Shown here: positions 17,273-26,361 of the stretch, piece after piece | How the letters are laid out: the number at the start of each line of letters is the position of its first letter | Position numbering within the stretch: the first letter of the stretch is position 1 | Origin: an uncultured Clostridia bacterium | GTDB taxonomy: Bacteria > Bacillota > Clostridia > Lachnospirales > CAG-274 | Reading direction: 5' to 3' | Assembly (NCBI GenBank): GCA_949948985.1 | Contig: CATLIG010000003.1 | Span: 62,001-126,000, forward strand | Length of the DNA: 64,000 bases | Notes under the pieces: model-generated | What the model was told of the DNA's origin: nothing | Database searches by the model: none | What the model saw: the letters and a program-made list of their open reading frames with translations, nothing else | Program-made: the position numbers and the translations under genes

Positions 17273-18400
17273 ATGAAAATACTTCACTTTATAAGCGGAG
17301 GAGATACGGGAGGCGCTAAAACTCACGTATTGACGCTTTTGCCAAGACTTATGGACGAGGGCGTTGAAATTGAACTCCTTTGTATTATGGAAGGGGTCTT
17401 TACCCGTGAAGCGAGAAAACTTAATATACCTGTAAACATCATTTTACAGAAAAAGCGATACGATATAACAGTTGTTAAAAAAATCAGAAGGTTTATAAAC
17501 GAAAATAATTTTGATATTGTACACTGCCACGGAGCAAGGGCAAATTATATAGCGGCTTTTATAAGAAAAAAAATAAACGCCGTTATGATTACTACTCTGC
17601 ACAGCGATTATAAGCTTGATTTTAAGGATACATGGCATAAACAGATGATTTACGCTCCTATTAACTGTTTCGCTCTTAAAAGATTTAAGTATATCCTTAC
17701 AGTTACTGACGCTTTTAAAAAAATGATGATTAAGCGCGGCTTTAAAAAAGACAGACTTTTTGTTGTATACAACGGAATTAATTTTGATTATAAGCCTTAT
17801 TTTGTTTCAAGACAGGAGTTTTTTGAAAAACACTGTCTTAGATATGATAAAAATAAAAAATATGTCGGTATAGCGGCAAGGCTTAATGTTGTCAAGGGAA
17901 TTGACATTTTTCTGAAAACCGCTTTTCTTATATGTGAAAACAAAAAAGATGTGGATTTTATTATTGCAGGCGATGGTGATGATTTTGAAAAGTATAAGTC
18001 TGAAATAGAGCAAAAGAAACTTTCTGACAGAATTTTTATGATTGGTCATATTGACGATATGGACAGCTTTTTTAACGCTGTTGATGTAAATATGCTTACC
18101 TCTTTAAGCGAAAGTTTTCCTTATGCTCTCCTTGAGGGGGCAAGAATGAAAAAAGCTACGGTAAGTACGGCGGTCGGCGGTATTCCTGAAATGATTCTGG
18201 ACGGAAAAACCGGTTTTTTGGTTTCTCCGGATAATATAAATGATATTTCTGAAAAAGTTTTGCGCCTTATTTCAGACAATTCTCTCGCTGAAAGCTTTGG
18301 ACAGGCTTTTTATAAACGGGCGGAGGAAAATTTTTCTGATGTTAAAATGGCGAGAACTCATAAAAATATTTACGAGAAAATTGTAAAGGAGAATAAATAA
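17273..18400 (+). CDS. Glycosyltransferase family 4 protein
   Basis: This is a GT-B glycosyltransferase of 375 residues. The start MKILHFISGGDTGGAKTHVL shows the GG-x-x-x-H acceptor-domain loop, and DIVHCHGARANYIAA is the conserved second strand. The donor-domain motifs are KYVGIAARLNVVKGIDI and the C-terminal SLSESFPYALLEGARMKKAT, the E-x7-E motif of GT4. ATG 17273 has GGGGTGTG eight bases upstream; earlier in-frame codons overlap repeat A4. Its TAA overlaps the ATG of the DUF4330 gene by one base. It probably works with the 15835 enzyme and the polymerase on one surface glycan. Confidence 0.91.
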   Translation: MKILHFISGGDTGGAKTHVLTLLPRLMDEGVEIELLCIMEGVFTREARKLNIPVNIILQKKRYDITVVKKIRRFINENNFDIVHCHGARANYIAAFIRKKINAVMITTLHSDYKLDFKDTWHKQMIYAPINCFALKRFKYILTVTDAFKKMMIKRGFKKDRLFVVYNGINFDYKPYFVSRQEFFEKHCLRYDKNKKYVGIAARLNVVKGIDIFLKTAFLICENKKDVDFIIAGDGDDFEKYKSEIEQKKLSDRIFMIGHIDDMDSFFNAVDVNMLTSLSESFPYALLEGARMKKATVSTAVGGIPEMILDGKTGFLVSPDNINDISEKVLRLISDNSLAESFGQAFYKRAEENFSDVKMARTHKNIYEKIVKENK

Positions 18401-18909
18401 TGAAACTTACAGATAAAAAAGGTAAATTATTTGGAATTATTAATCCTGTCGATTTAATTGTCATTATACTTCTTTTATCTATAGCGGGAGGGGTCTGTTA
18501 CAGAATTTTTGCTTCTAGAATTAATTCTGGCAATCCTTTGGCAGGAGAAAAAGAAGTATATGTCACTCTTTACGCTCAGCAGCAGATTCCTGAGGTAGCT
18601 GATTCTATTAAAAAAGGAGACAGGCTTGTCGCTAATAATCAATATACAAACGCTGAGGTTGTTGAGGTTATTTCTGTAAACCCCGCTGTTACAGTATCAC
18701 CTAATTCTGACGGAAAGTCTGTAAAATCAGAACACCCTTTATGGAAAGACATAACCATACGTATAAAAGACAAGGTTAATCCGGCAAATGTTATACTTAA
18801 AGCCGGCGAACAGGAAATAAGAGTGGGATACCCTTTTATTTTTAAAACACAGACTGTCGAGGCTAATACCAGAATTACAAAAATAGAGTTTGGCGATGAT
18901 GATGAATAA
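18400..18909 (+). CDS. DUF4330 membrane protein
   Basis: The protein has 169 residues. LTDKKGKLFGIINPVDLIVI followed by a membrane helix (about residues 16-37) is the signature of DUF4330. The remainder is extracytoplasmic, beta-rich and contains a G-x-x-L-V-x-N-N-x-Y-T segment. It is coupled to the glycosyltransferase by a one-base stop/start overlap. DUF4330 proteins often sit in polysaccharide loci of Clostridia, but their role is not known. Confidence 0.85.
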   Translation: MKLTDKKGKLFGIINPVDLIVIILLLSIAGGVCYRIFASRINSGNPLAGEKEVYVTLYAQQQIPEVADSIKKGDRLVANNQYTNAEVVEVISVNPAVTVSPNSDGKSVKSEHPLWKDITIRIKDKVNPANVILKAGEQEIRVGYPFIFKTQTVEANTRITKIEFGDDDE

Positions 18910-18929
18910 TTTTTTAAAGGAGGCTGTTT

Positions 18930-19478
18930 ATGGGTGAGATTTTGAAAAAAAGTTTTTTACGAGGTATTTTGGTTAAATGTATCAATTTTTTTTCTGATGC
19001 CTTTAAACAAAGCGCTTTTAGAAAAATAATTTCTGCCGTTTCGTTTTTTTTCGCCGTTAGCGGAACAAAAGCTGTGATTAAAAGGTATTTTGATAAAAAA
19101 CCTTTATTTTTTAATTCGGTTTTTTACAGAGGAATTAAATTTATAGGAAAACACGCTGAAAAAGCAGTGGATAAAATAAATTCCGCTGTATCGGAATTAT
19201 ACAATGAAAGTTTTTTAAAAAAGGTTTTTGATTTTTACAAATCAGAAGATACAAATGACAAGCTGGCAGCCGCCGGAATTTTTCTTATGATTGTTTCTTT
19301 GTCATTTTTAGTGTTTTCGGTTGTTTTTAACAAAAATGGGGAAACAAGAATTTTTATGTCATGGGCGTTGTTTTTTATAGGAATTTTAGTTGTTTACGCT
19401 GGAAGAAGTTTTGAGATTGTAAAGCAAAGCTTTACTTATAAGGCTGTCAAATATATAATTGAGTTGGTGAAAATGTGA
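18930..19478 (+). CDS. Membrane protein of unknown function in the polysaccharide operon
   Basis: The protein has 182 residues. The N-terminal two thirds are basic and amphipathic, with short hydrophobic patches. Two clear adjacent membrane helices follow (about residues 110-130 and 136-156), then a short cytoplasmic tail. I do not recognise the family. AAAGGAGG precedes ATG 18930. The TGA stop overlaps the GTG start of the polymerase gene, so the two proteins are made together, which suggests that it assists the polymerase. Confidence 0.8.
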   Translation: MGEILKKSFLRGILVKCINFFSDAFKQSAFRKIISAVSFFFAVSGTKAVIKRYFDKKPLFFNSVFYRGIKFIGKHAEKAVDKINSAVSELYNESFLKKVFDFYKSEDTNDKLAAAGIFLMIVSLSFLVFSVVFNKNGETRIFMSWALFFIGILVVYAGRSFEIVKQSFTYKAVKYIIELVKM

Positions 19479-20866
19479 GAAAAAAATTTGTTTGGATATT
19501 ATTACTTACAGGTGTATTTTTTGGTTTAATAACAACTTTTTGGGGAATTTTGCCTTTTTTTGCCATAGCCGGAGTTTTGATTGCCGCGGCGGTAATATTG
19601 TCTGATTATGAAAGAGCGACTTATATTTTAGGAGCTTATTCTGTGATTGATTTTGCCATCAGGTCATTTTCTGATTCTTTGGGGGGTATATGGGACGAGC
19701 TTTTTTTGATTATGCTTATCGCTTTATGGATTTTTAAATGGATTGTATACAGAAATGAAGAGGGTTTTAAAATGACTCCTCTTGATATGCCTGTATTTAT
19801 TTTTATAACGGCGATGCTTTTTGTACTTATTGTTAATTCTCCTGATTTTTCCATATCTCTTGAGGGATTTAGGGCGGTTGTGCAATATATATTATGGTAT
19901 TTTGTTGTAATTCAGCTTTTAAGAACGGAAAAGGGAGCAAGAAATCTTTGTATATTCTTTGTCCTTGTATGTTTTGCACTGGCGCTCCACGGAGTATATC
20001 AATACATTGTGGGAGCGGAAATGCCGGCAGGCTGGGTGGATAGCAAGGAACAGGGAGTAAGAACCAGAGTTTATTCTATTTTGGGAAGTCCTAACGTATT
20101 CGGAAGTCTTATGACTCTCGCCGCGCCGGTTGCCGTGAGTTTTATATTCTCTATGAGAAAAATACAGAGCAAGGTTTTGTTCGTGTTTATTTCCGCCACT
20201 ATTATGGCGAGTCTTTTATTTACTTTTTCCAGAGGCGCATGGATAGGGTTTATGATTGCCGTTTTTGTATATGTGCTTATTAAAGACAAAAGGTTCTTTA
20301 TACCCATTATATTAGGTGCGGTACTTCTTATTGCCTTTGTGCCAAGCGTTGCCAACCGTATTACTTATATGCTCAGTCCCGAATATATAGAAAGCAGTCT
20401 AAGAGGAGGAAGGCTTGTAAGGTGGATTACAGGAATAGACATTGTTTCGGCCAATCCGTTTTTAGGAGTTGGACACGGACATTTCGGCGGGGCGGTGGCA
20501 ATGAATCATGGTATGTCTTATATTGTTGGAATAAATGTTGTAAAAACATTCTATATGGATAATTATTTCCTTAAAACTGCTGTGGAAACAGGTCTTTTAG
20601 GTCTTTCAGCTTTTGTTGTACTTATATATCAGATTATTGTAAACAGTATAAGGACGATAAGAATTACATCTGACAAGGCGGTAAAAGAACTTGAAACCGG
20701 TATTTTCGCTGGTCTTGTCGGAGTTATATGCCATAATTTTGTTGAGAATATTTTTGAGGTGCCTATGATGACCTCTTGTTTTTGGCTTCTTGCGGCTGTT
20801 ATGATGCATTTATGGTATATAAATTTTAAAAGAAAGTCTTTAGAGGAAAAACACTCCGTAAATTAA
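19475..20866 (+). CDS. O-antigen ligase/polymerase (Wzy/WaaL family) protein
   Basis: This is a polytopic membrane protein of 463 residues with about twelve hydrophobic segments. The Wzy_C/O-antigen ligase domain is recognisable in the central LFTFSRGAWIGFMIAVFVY block. Further on is the large outer loop with NPFLGVGHGHFG, carrying the G-V-G-x-G-x-F motif, and a conserved late N-Y-F-L-K-T-A-V-E-T-G-L-L-G segment. It starts at GTG 19475 within the stop of the previous gene. The likely role is joining or polymerising lipid-linked glycan units on the outer face of the membrane. Confidence 0.9.
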   Translation: MRKKFVWILLLTGVFFGLITTFWGILPFFAIAGVLIAAAVILSDYERATYILGAYSVIDFAIRSFSDSLGGIWDELFLIMLIALWIFKWIVYRNEEGFKMTPLDMPVFIFITAMLFVLIVNSPDFSISLEGFRAVVQYILWYFVVIQLLRTEKGARNLCIFFVLVCFALALHGVYQYIVGAEMPAGWVDSKEQGVRTRVYSILGSPNVFGSLMTLAAPVAVSFIFSMRKIQSKVLFVFISATIMASLLFTFSRGAWIGFMIAVFVYVLIKDKRFFIPIILGAVLLIAFVPSVANRITYMLSPEYIESSLRGGRLVRWITGIDIVSANPFLGVGHGHFGGAVAMNHGMSYIVGINVVKTFYMDNYFLKTAVETGLLGLSAFVVLIYQIIVNSIRTIRITSDKAVKELETGIFAGLVGVICHNFVENIFEVPMMTSCFWLLAAVMMHLWYINFKRKSLEEKHSVN

Positions 20867-20876
20867 ATTGTCGGTT

Positions 20877-20966
20877 ATGGCAGAATAATGAAATAATATG
20901 GCAGGGAATTATTATCGGCTAAGTTGTTTTATTGTTTTGCTTTGAAAATTTTGCGAATTGCTGTAA
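20877..20966. repeat. Palindromic repeat element, family A copy 5
   Basis: A left arm resembling GCAGAATAATGAAATAAT, a right arm GTTTTATTGTTTTGCTTTGA and the outer end GCGAATTGCTGTAA are visible; the centre is diverged. It fills the gap between the polymerase and csaB genes. Confidence 0.55.
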
Positions 20967-20999
20967 TTTATTTGTAATTTGTTTTTGGAAGGGAACCTT

Positions 21000-22124
21000 A
21001 TGATTAATATATTGATTGCGGGATACCACGGCTTTGGTAACTGCGGCGATGAGGCGACTTTACAGGCTATGACTGTTAATATCAGGGATATGGCCGGAGA
21101 TGTCAGAATTACCGCTCTTTCTTATAAACCGGAGCTTACTAAAACTGAATACAATATTGAATCTGTTCAGAGGTTTAACGCGATGCAGGTCTTTAAAGCT
21201 ATAAGACAGAGCGACATTATTTTAAGCGGAGGAGGCACTCTTTTGCAGGACGGAACAAGTACGCGTTCGCTCTTATACTATCTGAGCATTATTAAAATCG
21301 CCAAAATTTTCCGAAAGAGAGTTATGCTTTACGCCAACGGAATAGGACCTGTCAACGGAAAAATTAACAGAAGGCTTATAAAATATGTTGTCAACGGAGT
21401 GGATTTTATAACCCTAAGAGAAAGTATGTCCGCGAAAGACCTTGAGGAAATAGGAGTAAAAAAACCGGAAATTCATATTACCGCTGACCCGGCGTTTACC
21501 CTGAAACCTGCCGGTGATGAGAGGATTTTTAAAATATTTTTGGACGAGGGTATTCCTCTTGACAAAAAAATTGTAGGTGTTTCTGTGAGAAACTGGAATG
21601 GCTCATACGGCAAAGACTATATAGAAAAAATAGCAGGGGTGTGCGACAGATTAGCTAAAGACGGAAAAACTGTTTTACTTATACCTATGCAGTTTTCAAA
21701 AGATATTTCTGTATCGGACAAACTTATGGACATTATGAAAGAAAAGTCCTATATACTGAAAAAGGAGTATACTCCAACGGAAATTTTAGGTATTATAGGA
21801 AAAGTCGACGTTATATTAAGTATGCGTCTTCATACTCTTATATTTGCCGGTGTTAAAAGAATACCTATGGCGGGTATTATATACGACCCCAAAGTCGAAT
21901 ATTATCTGGACGTCCTTGATATGCCATCAGGCGGAGATATAAGAACGGAAAACATTGATGAAAATAAATTATACGGCTGTATAGACGATATTTTTAATAA
22001 TTATGACGATTACGTTTTAAAACTTGACGAAAAGGTTAGGGTTCTTGAGAAAAAAGCTCATGAAAATGATATTTTTCTTGAAAAACAGTTGGATTTTATT
22101 CGTAAAAAAAAGACAGGAGGATAA
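21000..22124 (+). CDS. csaB: Polysaccharide pyruvyl transferase CsaB
   Basis: CsaB adds a pyruvyl ketal from phosphoenolpyruvate to a secondary cell-wall polymer, making the ligand for S-layer homology domains. The protein has 374 residues. The family start MINILIAGYHGFGNCGDEAT and the glycine motif SGGGTLLQDGTSTRSLLYY are present. Further hallmarks are ANGIGPVNGKINR, VSVRNWN and SMRLHTLIFA near the C-terminus. ATG 21000 has GGAAGGGA upstream; the extra seven codons before it lie in the gap after repeat A5. It precedes a small exported protein and the TagA-type transferase, an arrangement consistent with wall polymer synthesis. Confidence 0.93.
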   Translation: MINILIAGYHGFGNCGDEATLQAMTVNIRDMAGDVRITALSYKPELTKTEYNIESVQRFNAMQVFKAIRQSDIILSGGGTLLQDGTSTRSLLYYLSIIKIAKIFRKRVMLYANGIGPVNGKINRRLIKYVVNGVDFITLRESMSAKDLEEIGVKKPEIHITADPAFTLKPAGDERIFKIFLDEGIPLDKKIVGVSVRNWNGSYGKDYIEKIAGVCDRLAKDGKTVLLIPMQFSKDISVSDKLMDIMKEKSYILKKEYTPTEILGIIGKVDVILSMRLHTLIFAGVKRIPMAGIIYDPKVEYYLDVLDMPSGGDIRTENIDENKLYGCIDDIFNNYDDYVLKLDEKVRVLEKKAHENDIFLEKQLDFIRKKKTGG

Positions 22125-22126
22125 AA

Positions 22127-22585
22127 ATGAAAAATAAACTTATATTAACATTTTCTATCGCGGTAATGATGGCCGTTACGGTTTTCGCGGCGGAGCCGGG
22201 AAGCGGCAGCGACCCTGTTGTTTCAAAAAGTTATGTGGATGGTAAGATTACAGAACTTCTTACCGCCCTGGAGGCGGGAGGTACTATAAATGTAAGTTCC
22301 GGAAGTAAGGCGGACACATCAAAGCTTAAATATATTCCTGTTCATGTTGGAGTGGGGCAAAAGCTTATTGGCGGAGAAGGTACGGAGCTTATACTTCGTG
22401 TTGGAAGGTCTTTCGCTGTTGTGCCTACGGAATCTTTAATTGACATTACAACAGGTACAGAGCTTAAGGATAAAGGCGAACTTAAAAAAAACCACGTTGT
22501 AATTGTTCCGAGAAATGACGGAAGAGGCGTCAGGGTGGTAGAGGATGCATGGTTTCTTGTAAAAGGAGATTACACAATTCAATAA
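22127..22585 (+). CDS. Secreted protein of unknown function
   Basis: The protein has 152 residues with a signal sequence (MKNKLILTFSIAVMMAVTVFA, cleavage near residue 21). The mature part begins SYVDGKITELLTALE, a short helix of the kind seen in trimeric or coiled-coil linkers. It then forms a predicted beta domain of about 90 residues (YIPVHVGVGQKLIGGEGTEL). I do not recognise the family. It starts three bases after csaB with AGGAGG and is followed at 22 bases by the TagA-type gene, so it belongs to the same operon and may be a surface-exposed partner of the glycan. Confidence 0.8.
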   Translation: MKNKLILTFSIAVMMAVTVFAAEPGSGSDPVVSKSYVDGKITELLTALEAGGTINVSSGSKADTSKLKYIPVHVGVGQKLIGGEGTELILRVGRSFAVVPTESLIDITTGTELKDKGELKKNHVVIVPRNDGRGVRVVEDAWFLVKGDYTIQ

Positions 22586-22606
22586 CCGCATAGGGGAGGC
22601 GAAATT

Positions 22607-23341
22607 ATGAGTGAATATTCGCGTATACTTGGTGTTAAATTCAACAATATTACCCATAAAGAGGCGGTTGGTCTTTTAGAGTGTTTTCTTGAAGAGGAAA
22701 AGTGCCATTCTGTTTTTACCCCTAATCCGGAGATTGTTATGACGGCCAGAAAAGATTCTGAATTTATGGAGATAATTAATAACGCTGAGCTTGTGGTTCC
22801 GGACGGAATAGGCGTTGTTATCGCTTCTAAATTTACGAAAGAAAAGCTTAAAGAACGTGTCGCGGGGTATGACCTTGTTCAAGGATTGTTTTCTGAAATA
22901 AAAAATAAAAAATACACCGTTTATTTTTTTGGCGGAGCACCCGGCGTTGCTGAACAGGCAAAGAAAAAGATGGAAAAAATTCATAAGGGTATTAAGATTA
23001 TCGGTGTTTCTGACGGATATTTTGATGAAAAAAAGGAAAAACTTATTCTTGAGGATATTAAAAATAAAAAGCCGGATATACTGCTTGTAGGTCTTGGAGC
23101 GCCAAAACAGGAAAAATGGATTAATAAATACAAAGAACATCTTCCGGTAAAAATATGTATTGGCGTTGGAGGCAGTTTTGATACAATGAGCGGAAATGTG
23201 AAAAGAGCTCCTAAAATTTTTATAGATTTAGGACTTGAATGGTTTTACAGGCTTTTGCGTCAGCCCGCCAGAATTTTCAGAATGATGAAACTGCCTTTGT
23301 TCCTTTTTGTGGTATTGAAAGAAAAATTATTTGGAAGATAA
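22607..23341 (+). CDS. WecG/TagA/CpsF family glycosyltransferase
   Basis: This is a GT26 enzyme of 244 residues, related to TagA (N-acetylmannosaminyltransferase, which commits undecaprenyl-GlcNAc to wall polymer synthesis). Motifs are VFTPNPEIVMTARKD with the conserved T-x-N-x-E/D, VPDGIGVV, YFFGGAPGVAEQA, LLVGLGAPKQEKWI, GVGGSFDTMSG and the C-terminal LGLEWFYRLLRQPAR. All are intact. The ribosome site GGGGAGG lies eight bases before ATG 22607. It closes the csaB operon. TagA as a precise name is not certain within this family. Confidence 0.92.
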   Translation: MSEYSRILGVKFNNITHKEAVGLLECFLEEEKCHSVFTPNPEIVMTARKDSEFMEIINNAELVVPDGIGVVIASKFTKEKLKERVAGYDLVQGLFSEIKNKKYTVYFFGGAPGVAEQAKKKMEKIHKGIKIIGVSDGYFDEKKEKLILEDIKNKKPDILLVGLGAPKQEKWINKYKEHLPVKICIGVGGSFDTMSGNVKRAPKIFIDLGLEWFYRLLRQPARIFRMMKLPLFLFVVLKEKLFGR

Positions 23342-23424
23342 TTTACAGTGAAACAATAAGAAAAGGCAAATTCTAATTAAGCCTGATATATCAAGTTTTC
23401 TCATTGTTTCGCTGTAAAAATTTT
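23342..23424. repeat. Palindromic repeat element, family A copy 6
   Basis: TTTACAGTGAAACAATAAGA and TCTCATTGTTTCGCTGTAAA form an inverted pair about 80 bp apart around CCTGATATATCAAG. It directly follows the TagA-type gene and would form a hairpin at the end of that transcript. Confidence 0.65.
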
Positions 23425-23494
23425 GTGTATTTCCGCAAAAACAAGCAAAACAGACTGTTTTTCTTTTTCGGCTTTAAAAGGAGAATAAGTTTTT

Positions 23495-24349
23495 ATGAAA
23501 AATGGCTTTATGGCAAAGGTTTTTGATTATTTATTGATTTTTTTCGGAACACTTTTTATGTCTATAGCGCTTAACGTTTTTTTTGAGCCTAACAATATTG
23601 TTATTGGAGGCGCTACAGGGGTAGCTGTAATTATAAAATATTTGACAAAGGGTATTTTTGACGGAGGAATTTCACTTGGCGTATCGAATCTCGCTGTTAA
23701 TATACCGCTTTTTTTAATCGCTTTTAAAATGTTTGGTGTGAAATTTGTCGGAAAAACCCTTATAGCTACTTTAATGCTGTCGTTTAATCTTGAGCTGACA
23801 AGTTTTTTGCCTTCTTTTTACGGCGATTTTATTATTATCTCTATTTTTGGAGGAGTGCTTACAGGCCTTGGACTTTCTCTTATTTTCAGGGCAAGAGCTA
23901 CAACGGGAGGAAGTGACCTTGCCGCAAGTCTTATACATCATAAGCTAAGACATTATACTATTGCCGTTTTAATGCTTGTAATAGATATTATTATAATTAT
24001 ATGCGGTTATTTTGTATTTGGATTTTCGGCTACGATGTATGCTGTTATTTCAGTGTATATCACAAGTAAAATAATTGACGCTATACTGGAAGGGATTTCT
24101 TTTGCTAAAGCAACTTGCATTATTTCAAATAAATCTCAGGAAATCTGTGATATGATTTTTAAAGAATTGGACAGAGGGGTTACTTCTCTTTATGGAAAGG
24201 GAATGTTTTCAGGAGAAAACAAAAATATTCTGCTTTGTGTGGTTTCTCAGAAAGAAGTGTTTAAATTAAAGGAAATCGCTAAAAAAGTAGATGACAGCGC
24301 TTTTATTATGGTAGCTGATGTAAGAGAGGTTTTGGGCGATGGGTTTTAG
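23495..24349 (+). CDS. YitT-family membrane protein (DUF161/DUF2179)
   Basis: The protein has 284 residues. Five to six membrane helices form the YitT membrane domain, with the family motifs NIVIGGATGVAVI near the start and ATTGGSDLAASLI in the middle. A soluble DUF2179 domain closes the C-terminus (GVTSLYGKGMFSGENKNILL, then FIMVADVREVLGDGF). The biochemical function of YitT proteins is not established. AAAGGAGAA precedes ATG 23495. It appears monocistronic, bounded by repeat A6 and a terminator at 24356-24399. Confidence 0.92.
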   Translation: MKNGFMAKVFDYLLIFFGTLFMSIALNVFFEPNNIVIGGATGVAVIIKYLTKGIFDGGISLGVSNLAVNIPLFLIAFKMFGVKFVGKTLIATLMLSFNLELTSFLPSFYGDFIIISIFGGVLTGLGLSLIFRARATTGGSDLAASLIHHKLRHYTIAVLMLVIDIIIIICGYFVFGFSATMYAVISVYITSKIIDAILEGISFAKATCIISNKSQEICDMIFKELDRGVTSLYGKGMFSGENKNILLCVVSQKEVFKLKEIAKKVDDSAFIMVADVREVLGDGF

Positions 24350-24355
24350 TATATT

Positions 24356-24399
24356 AGGCCTGTCTGGAAGAGATGGCTTTCAGACAGGTCTGTTTTTTA
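24356..24399 (+). terminator. Rho-independent terminator after the YitT gene
   Basis: The stem CCTGTCTG / CAGACAGG is followed by TCTGTTTTTT, eight bases after the stop codon. Confidence 0.8.
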
Positions 24400-24411
24400 G
24401 GTTTTGCCGTG

Positions 24412-24519
24412 TTGCCGTCGGTCGGCATAGGCATTCGGCTATGCTCTCCCTCCGCCCCCTTGCAAAAATAATTTTTTAGCTCGCTTCCTTTTGTTCATTT
24501 TTAAGTTGATTGAATATAA
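24412..24519. repeat. Inverted-repeat element, family C copy (left end lost)
   Basis: The interior GTCGGCATAGGCATTCGGCT and TTGCAAAAATAATTTTTTAG and the right end TTAAGTTGATTGAATATA align with the reverse of copy C2 (48789-48952). The left terminal repeat is missing. The right end touches a family A fragment. Confidence 0.6.
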
Positions 24520-24566
24520 GATTTTATTAAATATCATATATTCATTCTTTTATTGTTTCGCTATAG
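24517..24566. repeat. Family A fragment (right half)
   Basis: ATTTTATTAAATATCATATA followed by TTCATTCTTTTATTGTTTCG and CTATA is the right half of family A. It appears to have been cut where the family C copy ends. Confidence 0.55.
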
Positions 24567-24889
24567 ATAAAGATATGTCCATAGACAAAATAAACAAATT
24601 ATATGCTTAAATTTTTATCTAATTAGTTTTTAACAAAAAGTTTAGTTCTTTATAGTAATTTGACTCGTAAAAGATTGATTTATAACGGTTGCTTTTATTA
24701 AATTTCCACTAAAAAAATAAGATGATATACAAATTTCACAAAGGTTTATTTATTTATTTGTTTATTTAATATATGGTTTATTTCGCTAAAATAAGGTATT
24801 ATATATATGATGATTACAATAAATTATTTGAGAAATATATTATAATATTTAGCCTAATCATTATTATGATTTTAAGGAGGATTATATAA
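24567..24889. other. AT-rich upstream region of the sugar-ATPase gene
   Basis: About 320 bases without a coding frame. A TATAGTAATTTG fragment near 24650 resembles the outer end of family A. T-rich and A-rich blocks from 24720 to 24850 probably hold the promoter of the next gene, but no box pair stands out clearly. Confidence 0.4.
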
Positions 24890-26002
24890 ATGTCAGATTT
24901 AAAACTTAAAAAGATTGTAAAAAAATACCCTAATGGTTTTGTTGCTGTTAAAGATTTTAATCTTGAAATCGAAGATAAAGAATTTATAATTTTTGTTGGT
25001 CCTTCGGGATGTGGTAAAACTACTACTCTCCGTATGATTGCTGGTCTTGAGGATATTTCGGGCGGAGAACTTTACATAGGCAACGAGCTTATGAACGATG
25101 TGCCTCCAAAGGAAAGAGATATTGCCATGGTTTTCCAGAACTATGCTCTTTATCCGCATATGACTGTATATGACAATATGGCTTTTGGTCTTAAACTTAG
25201 AAAAATGCCTAAGGATGAAATTAAAAGACGTGTTGAGGAAGCAGCTAAAATTCTTGATATAGCTCACCTTCTTGATAGAAAACCAAAGGCTCTCTCAGGT
25301 GGTCAGAGACAGCGTGTTGCTATGGGTCGTGCTATTGTCCGTGAGCCTAAGGTATTCCTTATGGACGAACCTCTTTCAAATCTTGACGCTAAACTCAGGG
25401 TTCAGATGAGAACTGAAATATCTAAACTGCACCACAGACTTGCAACTACGTTTATCTACGTTACTCATGACCAGACAGAGGCTATGACGCTTGGTACACG
25501 TATTGTTGTTTTAAAAGACGGTATTATTCAGCAGGTTGATACTCCTCAGAATCTTTACAATAAACCTTGCAATTTATTTGTTGCTGGATTTATCGGTTCT
25601 CCTCAGATGAATTTTATTGACAGTAAAGTTATTAAAAACGGCACAGATGTTTTATTGGCTTTTGGAGATTACAAGGTTAAGCTTCCTGAATCTAAAGGCA
25701 AAGCTCTTATTGAGGGTAAATATATTGACAAGGAAGTTGTACTTGGTATCAGACCTGAAGACATTCATGCTGAAGAAATTTTCCTTAATTCCTCTCAGGA
25801 AAGTATTGTAGACGCTCATGTTGAGGTTACAGAGCTTCTTGGAGCGGAGGTAAACTTATACTTACTTATCGGTGGTCAGAACGCTACAGCTAAAGTCAAC
25901 GCAAGATATGACGCTAAAGTTGGCGATACGGTAAAAGTCGCTTTTGATGTAAATAGAATTCATGTATTTGATAAGGCTACAGAACTTGTTATTACTAATT
26001 AA
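24890..26002 (+). CDS. Carbohydrate ABC transporter ATP-binding protein, MsmX/UgpC/MalK type
   Basis: The ATPase subunit of 370 residues energises oligosaccharide import through CUT1-type permeases. Walker A is GPSGCGKTT (about residues 36-44), the Q-loop is MVFQNYALYPHMTVYDN, the signature LSGGQRQRVAMGRAI and Walker B VFLMDEPLSNLDAKLR are intact, and the H-loop is YVTHDQTEAM. The C-terminal TOBE domain (VLGIRPEDIHAEE) marks the MalK/UgpC group. No permease or binding protein is nearby, so it is probably a shared ATPase like MsmX. Codons such as CGT, CTT and GGT are more frequent than in its neighbours, suggesting high expression. AAGGAGG lies before ATG 24890. Confidence 0.95.
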   Translation: MSDLKLKKIVKKYPNGFVAVKDFNLEIEDKEFIIFVGPSGCGKTTTLRMIAGLEDISGGELYIGNELMNDVPPKERDIAMVFQNYALYPHMTVYDNMAFGLKLRKMPKDEIKRRVEEAAKILDIAHLLDRKPKALSGGQRQRVAMGRAIVREPKVFLMDEPLSNLDAKLRVQMRTEISKLHHRLATTFIYVTHDQTEAMTLGTRIVVLKDGIIQQVDTPQNLYNKPCNLFVAGFIGSPQMNFIDSKVIKNGTDVLLAFGDYKVKLPESKGKALIEGKYIDKEVVLGIRPEDIHAEEIFLNSSQESIVDAHVEVTELLGAEVNLYLLIGGQNATAKVNARYDAKVGDTVKVAFDVNRIHVFDKATELVITN

Positions 26003-26023
26003 TAGTTGTTAAACATAGTTATT

Positions 26024-26105
26024 ATTGTAAAACAATAAAATAATACGTCAACAAATGTATATTAAGCGAATTATTTTGTTGTTTTGAGCTAAAATGTACA
26101 GTACT
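26024..26105. repeat. Palindromic repeat element, family A copy 8
   Basis: The left arm TTGTAAAACAATAAAATAAT and right arm ATTATTTTGTTGTTTTGAGC are inverted around a diverged centre, ending near TGTACAGTA. It lies between the sugar-ATPase gene and its terminator. Confidence 0.55.
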
Positions 26106-26130
26106 ATAACTGTATTTAATTATTAAAAGG

Positions 26131-26176
26131 GAGGCTGTATTGAAGATTATATTATTCTTTGATGCAGTCTTTTTTT
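26131..26176 (+). terminator. Rho-independent terminator after the sugar-ATPase gene
   Basis: GGCTGTATTGAAGA pairs with TTCTTTGATGCAGTC (several G-T pairs) and is followed by a run of eight T. It lies about 130 bases after the stop codon, beyond repeat A8. Confidence 0.7.
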
Positions 26177-26361
26177 AGAGATAGAAAGTAATTTTCAATC
26201 TATAAGTTTTTTTGTGTTTCAGGTAGAGCTTGATTGTAATTTTAGAAACACGTCATAAAATCAATAAGCCGGATAAACAGTGATATTTTTATATTTTATG
26301 TCTATATATTGAACTTCTCTATAGTTTGGGACAAAATTTTATTTATAGGAGGAATAAATTA

